Positions 7,013 through 14,614 of a DNA stretch of 21,078 nucleotides are shown here, in pieces. The translations under genes and the position numbers were made by a program. The stretch is taken from assembly GCA_045648605.1 (NCBI GenBank), contig JAZROG010000137.1:1-21078 (forward strand), in the 5' to 3' direction. Numbering within the stretch: the first letter of the stretch is position 1; each line of letters starts with the position of its first letter. Under the pieces are notes generated by a model. That model was given only the letters and a program-made list of their open reading frames with translations, did not search any database and was not told the origin of the DNA. The DNA is from SIG710 sp045648605 (lineage in GTDB: Bacteria; Bacillota; Clostridia; Oscillospirales; CAG-272).

Positions 7013-7332
7013 CGAAGTTTTGATGAAAAACTGCCGAAAATTGGGATGCCTTTTTGCTCTCTATATTTCTGCGCATAGCGATATGCCGCCGATTTTTATC
7101 CCCGCTTGTTTTTTTGATGAGCGGTGCATGTCCGCAGTGAAACCGCGGATATCTTTTGAGTTGCTGTCGGCGTCTTTGCGTCCTTTGCGTTTGTTGTTTT
7201 CTTCATATTTATATGTTCACGGCAGAGCATATGATTTGAAGGGGCGCATGGGGATACTTTCAGCCGCGCAAGTCACATTACCCCGATGCTCCGTTTGAGC
7301 GGACATCACATTTTTGCAGGAGGATTTTGCAG
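6972..7332 (+). promoter_or_regulatory. Long hairpin-rich 5' leader of the transporter operon
   Basis: About 360 bases of predicted leader contain several hairpins: AGTTTT/AAAACT around GATGA with outer GGC/GCC (7011-7035), CCGCT/AGCGG (7102-7124), ATGTCCGC/GCGGATAT (7128-7152, one G-U pair), and a larger stem of GCATGGGG (7246-7253) with CCCC-G-ATGC (7281-7289). The last ends about 30 bases before the AGGAGG site (7318-7323). No known riboswitch class is recognised and no T-run terminator follows a hairpin. An open frame at 7020-7298 has no ribosome binding site or family look and is not called. Confidence 0.45.
7318..7323 (+). promoter_or_regulatory. Consensus ribosome binding site fixing the start of the solute-binding protein
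   Basis: A perfect AGGAGG lies 9 bases before the ATG at 7333. An in-frame TTG at 7327 would be only 3 bases away, so the ATG is chosen. Confidence 0.8.
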
Positions 7333-10300
7333 ATGAAAAAATCAATTTTCACCAGATCATTAGCACTTTTGCTTGCTATGATCACAGCTTTTGGTTGCTT
7401 AGCAACTGCCGTGCTCGCTACCGAAGCTGATTCTGCATCGGAAGAGCCCCCCGTTATCACGGCTGCACCCGTAGCTGACGACGGAGATGAAAAGCAAAGC
7501 TCTGTTTCCGATGTATCGATCGACGACGTTAGAGAAATTCTTAACGCCATTTCCTATGAGGAATATTCGAAGAAGTATGCGAATGTTCCCTCGGCAACCG
7601 AATCAATAGTTATTGATGCGGTTGATTATATTGCCGACAAGACCGATGCGGCTGTAAGCGTTACCGATGCTTATCCCGCTGAAGACGGCAGTGCTGTTTC
7701 TGCTCTTTATGTTCCCGGTGACGGCTTCGTTTACTGGGGTGTTGAGGTTCCCGAAACAGCTAAATACAGTATTCAGGTTGAGTATTATCCCGTTGAGGCA
7801 AAGTCTGTTCCGATTCAGCGTATCTTCCGTCTGAATAATAAGGTTCCCTTTGCCGAGGCGCGTTACATATCTATGTCCAAGGTATGGACAAACGCATATG
7901 AGGAGCTTGATGCTGAAACGGGTCGTATCTTTAAGCTTGATATCGACAGAAACGAGCTTCGTCCCGCAATGTCACAGTCTCCCGAATGGAGAGTATATGA
8001 GCTTCGTGACGGCGACGGCTTCTATAGCGAGAGCTTCGAGTTTGTTTTCGAAGGCGGCTATAACGAGATCTCCTTTGAGAGCGTAAGTGAGCCTGTTGCG
8101 ATAAAGAGCATCTCTCTTGTTCCTCATGAGAAGGCTCCTTCCTATGAGGAGATAGAGGCAGGATATAAGGCAAACGGATATGCTCCCGCAGATAAGAATG
8201 CTTCTGTTGAGTTTGAGGCTGAGGAGCCTGTGGCTATTTCCTCTCAGACGGTTTATCCCATCGAGGATGTTTCCTCTGCCATCACATCTCCTTCCGATCC
8301 TACAAGAATCATGCTCAATACCATCGGCGGTGAAAAGTGGCAGACATCCGGTCAGTGGGTGCGCTACACATTCACACCCGAGGCAAGCGGTCTTTACCAT
8401 ATCGTTACAAGATTTAAGCAGAGCATAAACGACGGTCTTTACAGCTCCCGTACTCTTTATATCTACGGTGGCGAGTATGACGGTGTTCCCTTTACCGAGG
8501 CAACACAGCTCCGCTTCCCATATTCCTCCGATTGGCAGGTATCTCCTCTTTCGGACGGTGAAACAGAATTTGAGTTCTATTTTGAGGCAGGCGTCGAATA
8601 CACCATCGAGCTTGAGGTTTCTCTCGGCTCAATGGGAGATGTTGTAAGAAGAGTTGAAGATGCTCTTACCAGAATCAACAATGCTTACCTTAATATTATA
8701 AAGCTTACAGGTACTAACCCCGACAGCTACCGTGACTACGGCTTCTCAAGAGTTATGCCCGAGGTGCTCAACGAATTTATCCTTATGTCAAGAGAGATAA
8801 ATGAGGTCTCCGAATACCTTACAGAGGTTGCCGGTGTTAAGGGCTCACAGGTTGCAACACTTGACCGCGTATCATGGCTGCTTGAAAAGATGGGTGGCGA
8901 TGAGGATGTTATCGCGAAAAACCTCAGCGAGCTGAAGGCTTATATCGGTAACCTTGGTACATGGATCACAACAGCAAAGACCCAGCCCCTTCAGCTTGAC
9001 TATGTACGCATTCAGTCAAGCGAGGCAGAGCTTCCTCGTGAGATGGAAGGCTTCTTCAGTGCCTTTGCATTTGAGATCAAGAAGTTCTTTATGAGCTTTG
9101 TTCGTAACTATGACCGTGTTGGTACACAGCAGGAGTTCTCCTCAGATGACGATATAGTTGAGGTTTGGCTTGCATACGGTCGTGACCAGTCTCAGGTTAT
9201 CCGTACACTTGTAAACAACGAATTTACTCCCGAAACGGGAATCCCGGTAAATCTTAAGCTGGTTGCGGGTGGTACACTCCTTCCCTCTATCCTTGCAGGC
9301 ATGGGACCCGATGTTTATATCGGTCTCGGTCAGGCAGAGGTTATCAACTATGCTATCCGAAGCGCTATCATGCCTATCGAGGATATGCCCGATTATGAGG
9401 AAACTCTCAAGTCCTATAATGAGGCTGCTATGGTCACTCTCGGAATGGCAGATGCAAACGGCGATTACCATTGCTACGGTCTCCCCGAGACACAGGCTTT
9501 CCCGATGATGTTCTACCGTAAGGACGTTCTTGCAGATCTTGGTATTGAGATTCCTAAGACATGGGATGACATCCTTGCAGCAGTTCCGATCCTCCAGGCA
9601 AACAACATGGAGATCGGTCTGACAACAGACTATAAGATGTTCCTCTACCAGAAGGGCGGAACACTTTATGCCGATGACGGTATGAGAATCAATCTTGATT
9701 CGAACCTGGCGCTTGAATCCTTCGAGATGATGTGTAATATGTTTACTATGTATTCATTCCCCTACACATATGACTTCGCTAACCGTTTCAGAACAGGTGA
9801 AATGCCTATCGGTATTGCTTCATACAGTGCAGCTTATAACAACCTCGTTGTATTTGCTACCGAAATCGACGGTCTTTGGGAATTTGTTCCGCTGCCGGGT
9901 ATCATCGATGAGGAGACAGGCGAGCTTAACAACAGCTCTATCTCAACTGTAACCGCAACTGTTATGATCTACGGATGCGATAAGCCCATTGAGGCTTGGA
10001 GATTTATGCAGTGGTACTGCGGTGAGAGCTGCCAGATCCAGTATTCAAACGAGATGGTTGCGATCCTCGGTGACTCCGCTAAGCATCCTACTGCAAATAT
10101 CAAGGCGCTCTCCAGCTTGCCTTGGACTACAGATGAGCTTAACAACCTTGAGCTTCAGTTCAACAATCTTGCGTCTATCCCCAACTATCCCGGTTATTAC
10201 TATATCGACCGTTATACAAACTTCGCGTTCCTTGCCGCTTATAACGAAAAGGCGAACCCCGTAAACGAGCTTCTCAGTTATATCAATACTATCAACAAGG

Positions 10301-10581
10301 AAATTACTCGTAAGCGTACGGAGTTTGGTCTTGAAACTCTTGAGGTTGGTCAGACACTTGCCGAGAAGCGTCTCGGTCAGGCATCCGATGCTCTTGAGAG
10401 TATCAATAATTCTTCCTATTCCGCTCAGATAGAGCAGGCTAAGGCCGCAATTGCGACGGAAACGGATATTATGGCAATCAGTGCCGCTGCCGATGCTCTT
10501 GAAGGAGCCGATGCGACGCTCTTTGAGACAGTGATCACTTACCTGCGCGATGCAGCGAGAGCATTGTCTACCTATAAATAA
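7333..10581 (+). CDS. Giant secreted sugar ABC solute-binding protein with N-terminal carbohydrate-binding-like domains
   Basis: First gene of the operon, 1082 residues against 400-550 for ordinary family members. It has a signal peptide (about 1-29, AVLA then TEAD; AFGC at 19-22 is a poor lipobox), two beta-sandwich-like repeats (about 122-263 and 298-433), a helical linker (about 435-600), the type I solute-binding fold (about 605-1005) and a helical tail. The two repeats share an alignable motif, VPFAEA and VPFTEA, each followed by an aromatic stretch and W. The binding fold shows PDVYIGLGQAEVI, MMFYRKDVLADLGIEIPKTWDD and the late EAWRFMQWY segment typical of CUT1 proteins. It should capture a glycan outside the cell and hand it to the permeases. 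The repeats suggest extra sugar binding or surface attachment (inference). No catalytic motif is seen. Confidence 0.85.
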   Translation: MKKSIFTRSLALLLAMITAFGCLATAVLATEADSASEEPPVITAAPVADDGDEKQSSVSDVSIDDVREILNAISYEEYSKKYANVPSATESIVIDAVDYIADKTDAAVSVTDAYPAEDGSAVSALYVPGDGFVYWGVEVPETAKYSIQVEYYPVEAKSVPIQRIFRLNNKVPFAEARYISMSKVWTNAYEELDAETGRIFKLDIDRNELRPAMSQSPEWRVYELRDGDGFYSESFEFVFEGGYNEISFESVSEPVAIKSISLVPHEKAPSYEEIEAGYKANGYAPADKNASVEFEAEEPVAISSQTVYPIEDVSSAITSPSDPTRIMLNTIGGEKWQTSGQWVRYTFTPEASGLYHIVTRFKQSINDGLYSSRTLYIYGGEYDGVPFTEATQLRFPYSSDWQVSPLSDGETEFEFYFEAGVEYTIELEVSLGSMGDVVRRVEDALTRINNAYLNIIKLTGTNPDSYRDYGFSRVMPEVLNEFILMSREINEVSEYLTEVAGVKGSQVATLDRVSWLLEKMGGDEDVIAKNLSELKAYIGNLGTWITTAKTQPLQLDYVRIQSSEAELPREMEGFFSAFAFEIKKFFMSFVRNYDRVGTQQEFSSDDDIVEVWLAYGRDQSQVIRTLVNNEFTPETGIPVNLKLVAGGTLLPSILAGMGPDVYIGLGQAEVINYAIRSAIMPIEDMPDYEETLKSYNEAAMVTLGMADANGDYHCYGLPETQAFPMMFYRKDVLADLGIEIPKTWDDILAAVPILQANNMEIGLTTDYKMFLYQKGGTLYADDGMRINLDSNLALESFEMMCNMFTMYSFPYTYDFANRFRTGEMPIGIASYSAAYNNLVVFATEIDGLWEFVPLPGIIDEETGELNNSSISTVTATVMIYGCDKPIEAWRFMQWYCGESCQIQYSNEMVAILGDSAKHPTANIKALSSLPWTTDELNNLELQFNNLASIPNYPGYYYIDRYTNFAFLAAYNEKANPVNELLSYINTINKEITRKRTEFGLETLEVGQTLAEKRLGQASDALESINNSSYSAQIEQAKAAIATETDIMAISAAADALEGADATLFETVITYLRDAARALSTYK

Positions 10582-10625
10582 TATAAAGCAATAAATTTTT
10601 GATTAAATAATAAGGAGAGAGCATA

Positions 10626-11573
10626 ATGTCACAGAAAACGGCTCAGAAAAAAGCGGTAGCTCGCAAGGATATGACAAGAGCTCAGTGGACCTGGAAGGAA
10701 ATGAAGCGAAATTGGGTAGCTTACGCTATGGTTGCCCCCTTCATGATCCTCTTTACGGTATTTACCGTCCTTCCCGTGCTTCTGTCTGTCGTAATCAGCT
10801 TTACCGACTTTAACCTGCTTGAAATCCCCAGTTTTGTTGGCGTGCAGAACTATATCACACTGTTCTTTGATGATGATATATTCCTGACAGCGGCTCAGAA
10901 TACCTTCGTATTCGCCGTTATCGTCGGACCTTCGTCATACCTGATGTCTCTGCTTGTAGCTTGGTTCATCAATGAGCTTGGCCCCAGAATCAGAGCTATC
11001 GTAACACTTATCTTCTATGCACCTTCCATTTCCGGTCAGGTTTACCTCATTTGGGGTACCCTCTTCTCCGGTGACTCCTATGGTTGGGTAAACGGTGCAC
11101 TTCTTAACCTCGGTATCATAACCGAGCCTATCCAGTTCTTTAACAATGCGAGCTACGTTATGCCTTTGTGTATCGTGGTTTCGCTCTGGACCTCGCTCGG
11201 TACATCCTTCCTGTCCTTTATCGCGGGTCTTCAGGGTGTTGACCGTTCCCTCTATGAGGCTGCAGCGGTTGACGGAATCAGAAACCGTTGGCAGGAGCTT
11301 TGGTATGTAACTCTGCCGACAATGAAGCCTCAGCTGATGTTTGGTGCTATCATGTCCATCACATCCTCCTTCGGCTTTGGCGGTATCGTTACAGCACTTT
11401 GCGGCTTTCCGTCCGTTGACTATGCCGCACACACTATCATGCACCATCTTGATGACTACGGCGGACAGCGATTTGAAACCGGTTATTCTTCGGCTATCGC
11501 GGTTATCCTGTTTGCAATAATGATCGGTGCAAATACTCTCGTTAAAAATATGATTTCAAAGGTGGGACAATAA
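10626..11573 (+). CDS. CUT1-type sugar ABC transporter permease (MalF/UgpA-like)
   Basis: A 315-residue inner-membrane permease with about six membrane segments. The first lies near residues 33-60 (VAYAMVAPFMILFTVFTVLP), preceded by a basic, charged tail. The cytoplasmic EAA loop that docks the ATPase is at 211-232 (EAAAVDGIRNRWQELW then LPTMKP). It should form the channel with the next gene's product and be fed by the solute-binding protein. AAGGAG lies about 10 bases before the start. It is 44 bases downstream of the solute-binding gene, and the following permease begins one base after its stop. The substrate cannot be read from the sequence. Confidence 0.93.
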   Translation: MSQKTAQKKAVARKDMTRAQWTWKEMKRNWVAYAMVAPFMILFTVFTVLPVLLSVVISFTDFNLLEIPSFVGVQNYITLFFDDDIFLTAAQNTFVFAVIVGPSSYLMSLLVAWFINELGPRIRAIVTLIFYAPSISGQVYLIWGTLFSGDSYGWVNGALLNLGIITEPIQFFNNASYVMPLCIVVSLWTSLGTSFLSFIAGLQGVDRSLYEAAAVDGIRNRWQELWYVTLPTMKPQLMFGAIMSITSSFGFGGIVTALCGFPSVDYAAHTIMHHLDDYGGQRFETGYSSAIAVILFAIMIGANTLVKNMISKVGQ

Positions 11574-11574
11574 A

Positions 11575-12450
11575 ATGGCAAAGAAATTAAGAACCAGAAA
11601 ACATAAAGTTGTCCTTAACCGTAGTGCGGGAGGAGACGCCGGCATAGCATTTATGCTGATAGTTCTCGGAGCATTCATGTTCCTTCCCATGGTATATGTA
11701 GTAATGCAGTCGCTGAAGCCTCTGGATGAGCTTTTCATGTTCCCCCCGAGATTTTACGTTATGAATCCTACATTCCAGAACTTTAAGGACCTCTTTACAC
11801 TCATGAATACCTCGATGGTGCCCTTCTCAAGATACATCTTCAATACGGTATTCACTTCTGTTGCGGGAACAACAGGTAACCTTTTCTTCTCTTCACTTGC
11901 AGCTTATGCTCTTGCGAAGATCAAGTTCCCGGGCGCGAACTTCATGTTCACAACCGTAAGAACATCTCTTATGTTCCATTCAACGGTAACAGGTATCACA
12001 AGCTTTATCATCATGGCAGCTCTTAAGTGGGTAGATACATATTGGGCGATCATCATTCCCGCTTTCTGTACCTCTCTCGGTCTTTACCTTATGAAGCAGT
12101 TCATGGAGACAAACGTTTCCGATGCTGTTCTTGAGAGTGCAAGACTTGACGGTGCAAGCGAGCTTAAGACCTTCTGGGTCATCGCGATGCCTATGGTTAA
12201 GCCCGCTTGGCTTACACTTATCATCTACTCCTTCCAGGGTCTCTGGAACGCAGGCGCATCTATCTATATCCATAGCGAGCAGCTGAAGTCCTTCAACTAC
12301 GCTATCAACCAGATCGTCGCCGGCGGTATCAGACGTTCGGGCGCATCTGCGGCTTCAACCGTTATTATGATGCTTGTCCCGATCCTCGTATTCGTTATTT
12401 CACAGTCAAATATCATTGAAACTATGGGTTCCAGTGGTATGAAGGATTAA
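11575..12450 (+). CDS. CUT1-type sugar ABC transporter permease (MalG/UgpE/AraQ-like)
   Basis: The 291-residue partner permease, with about six membrane segments and the EAA loop at 186-206 (LESARLDGASELKTFWVIAM). The SLKPLDELFMFPPRF segment after the first helix is the usual MalG-side periplasmic-entry feature. It starts one base after the previous stop (TAA-A-ATG), so the pair is translationally coupled and likely made in equal amounts. The C-terminus lacks the long tail of some MalG proteins. No ATPase follows, so it presumably docks a shared ATPase made elsewhere, as MsmX does in Bacillus subtilis. Confidence 0.93.
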   Translation: MAKKLRTRKHKVVLNRSAGGDAGIAFMLIVLGAFMFLPMVYVVMQSLKPLDELFMFPPRFYVMNPTFQNFKDLFTLMNTSMVPFSRYIFNTVFTSVAGTTGNLFFSSLAAYALAKIKFPGANFMFTTVRTSLMFHSTVTGITSFIIMAALKWVDTYWAIIIPAFCTSLGLYLMKQFMETNVSDAVLESARLDGASELKTFWVIAMPMVKPAWLTLIIYSFQGLWNAGASIYIHSEQLKSFNYAINQIVAGGIRRSGASAASTVIMMLVPILVFVISQSNIIETMGSSGMKD

Positions 12451-12462
12451 GGAGGAAAGCAA

Positions 12463-14592
12463 ATGAAGAAATTAACAAGTCTTATTTGTCTGATATTTGC
12501 TCTCATTATGGTGATGGCTCCCGCAGCCGTTGCCGCAGCTCCTTATCAGACCTATACTTACTCGATCAAAGGCTTTGCTCTTTATTCTCCCGATGCTTAT
12601 GTGCCGGTTCAGAATATGGACTATAAATATTGGGGCGTTGATCATGCTCCCGGATCTATCAAGGACGTTGTTACGGATGAAAACAATAATTTCTACCTTA
12701 TCGACGCTGCAAATAACGAGCTTATCGTCCTTGATTCTTACCTGAAGCTCAAGTTTATCATTAAAAACTTTGTAAATGACCAGGGTGTTCCGGATGGATT
12801 CACAAATCCTCAGGGCGTTTTCGTTACGAAGGACAGAATCTTCGTCTGTGATACAGACGCAAGCCGTATTGTAACATTCGACCTTTCAGGACATTTCCTC
12901 TCGGTAATTCCTCAGCCTGAGTCAAACCTCTTTACAGAGGGCGCGGCTTATAAGCCGATCGCACTTGCTGTTGACCAGTACGACAGACTTTATGTTGTAT
13001 CATCAACAACCTATCAGGGTATCATCGTTATGACCGATGAGGGCGTTTTCACAAGCTTTATCGGTGCTCAGAAGGTCGTTGCAAACCTCTGGCAGCTCAT
13101 CTGGAGAAGATTCCAAACAGAGGATCAGAGAGCTCTCACAGAATCCTTCATTTCAACAGAGTTCAATAACATCAGCATTACAAACGATGGCTTTATCTAT
13201 GTTACTACTCAGTCACTTGATGAAGCAAAGCAGCAGGCTGCGATTCAAGGTAAGGATAAGTCGGGTGACTATGCTCCCGTTAAGATGCTTAACGCATCCG
13301 GTGACGAGATCATGAGACGTAACGGCTTCTATCCTCCGTCTGGTGAGGTTGACGTTTCAAACCTTTCAACAGACATTCTCGTTGGTCCTTCTGTTATCAC
13401 AGACGTTGCGGTTGGTCCCGAAAAGACATGGTCTATCGTTGACCGTAAGCGTTCAAAGGTATTTACATATGACTTTGACGGTAATCTCCTCTTCGCTTTT
13501 GGTGATACAGGTACAATGCTCGGTAATATCTCCATCGTTCAGTCTATCTGCTATCAGGGCGATGTTCTTGCGATCCTTGACGGTGTAAATAACACCATCA
13601 CAACCTTCAAGAGAACAGAATACGGCGATGCACTTGTTCAGGCACTTGCTTATCAGAACAACCGTCAGTATGACCTTGCTATCAATGCTTGGACAGAAAT
13701 TCTTAAGAGAAACAGTAACTTTGATACTGCTTATATCGGTATCGGTCAGTCTCTCTTCCGCCAGGGTGAATATTCCGAGGCTATTGAGTATTATCAGTCC
13801 GCATACGATACAGATAACTATTCGGATGCTTATAAGGAGCTTCGTAAGGAGTGGATTTCAAAATATCTCTTCCTTCTCCTTGCAGTTGTTATCGTAGTTA
13901 TAGTTCTCTTCTCCAAATTCCTTAAATATGCTGCAAAGGTCAACTACAAAACAAGTATTTCGGTTGGAAAACGCACATATAAGCAGGAAATGCTCTTCGT
14001 ATTCCACCTTATGTTCCATCCCTTTGATGGCTTCTGGGATCTTAAGCATGAAAAGAGAGGCTCGATAAGAGCAGGTCTTACGATAATCCTTATCACAATT
14101 ATTTCCTTCTATTATCAGTCCATCGGTCAGGGTTATGTTATGAACCCCGAAGGAAAATATTTCTCGATCTTTGTTCAGTTTGCGGCAGTTCTTGCACCCT
14201 TCTTCCTTTGGGTCGTAGGTAACTGGTGTCTTACAACTCTCTTTGAGGGCGAGGGAAGCTTTAAGGACATTTTCATTGCTTGCGCATATTCGCTGGCTCC
14301 CGTTCCGCTTCTCGTTATTCCCTCGACCATCTTCTCGAATGTTGTCACATCCACTGAAACTGCAATTGTAACTCTTCTTGTTACAATCGGTTATCTCTGG
14401 CTTGGACTGCTCTTGTTCTTCGGAATGATGGTAACACATGACTATTCTCTTGGTAAGAACGTACTGACAACACTCGGTACGGTCGTTGCAATGGCGTTTA
14501 TCATGTTCCTTGCAATACTCTTTTCAACACTTCTCGGAAAGGTTGTAAGCTTTGTAACGAACATTATAGACGAAATCAGTTACCGAATTTAA
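12463..14592 (+). CDS. Secreted NHL-like propeller and TPR fused to a Yip1-type membrane domain
   Basis: A 709-residue protein with an unusual chain of parts. Signal peptide at 1-25 (ending AVAAA). NHL/beta-propeller-like repeats run from about 55 to 385, such as DVVTDENNNFYLIDAANNEL, GVFVTKDRIFVCDTDASRIV, DVAVGPEKTWSIVDRKRSKV and SICYQGDVLAILDGVNNTI. TPR-like helices span about 388-455 (ALAYQNNRQYDLAINAW, GIGQSLFRQGEYSEAIEYY). One membrane helix lies at about 467-485, then a cytoplasmic stretch, then a Yip1-type domain with five helices (about 515-700, opening FHPFDGFWDLKHEKRGS). The propeller and TPR should face outside and the Yip1 part sits in the membrane. AAGGAGG precedes the start, 12 bases after the permease stop. 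It is placed in the middle of the cassette and may be a scaffold or glycan-sensing part; no function is established here. Confidence 0.8.
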   Translation: MKKLTSLICLIFALIMVMAPAAVAAAPYQTYTYSIKGFALYSPDAYVPVQNMDYKYWGVDHAPGSIKDVVTDENNNFYLIDAANNELIVLDSYLKLKFIIKNFVNDQGVPDGFTNPQGVFVTKDRIFVCDTDASRIVTFDLSGHFLSVIPQPESNLFTEGAAYKPIALAVDQYDRLYVVSSTTYQGIIVMTDEGVFTSFIGAQKVVANLWQLIWRRFQTEDQRALTESFISTEFNNISITNDGFIYVTTQSLDEAKQQAAIQGKDKSGDYAPVKMLNASGDEIMRRNGFYPPSGEVDVSNLSTDILVGPSVITDVAVGPEKTWSIVDRKRSKVFTYDFDGNLLFAFGDTGTMLGNISIVQSICYQGDVLAILDGVNNTITTFKRTEYGDALVQALAYQNNRQYDLAINAWTEILKRNSNFDTAYIGIGQSLFRQGEYSEAIEYYQSAYDTDNYSDAYKELRKEWISKYLFLLLAVVIVVIVLFSKFLKYAAKVNYKTSISVGKRTYKQEMLFVFHLMFHPFDGFWDLKHEKRGSIRAGLTIILITIISFYYQSIGQGYVMNPEGKYFSIFVQFAAVLAPFFLWVVGNWCLTTLFEGEGSFKDIFIACAYSLAPVPLLVIPSTIFSNVVTSTETAIVTLLVTIGYLWLGLLLFFGMMVTHDYSLGKNVLTTLGTVVAMAFIMFLAILFSTLLGKVVSFVTNIIDEISYRI

Positions 14593-14614
14593 GCTTACAG
14601 ATAGGAGAGATAAA

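Noticed and set aside
7020..7298. 92-codon open frame in the operon leader
   Set aside because: No ribosome binding site, no family resemblance, and it overlaps the leader hairpins.
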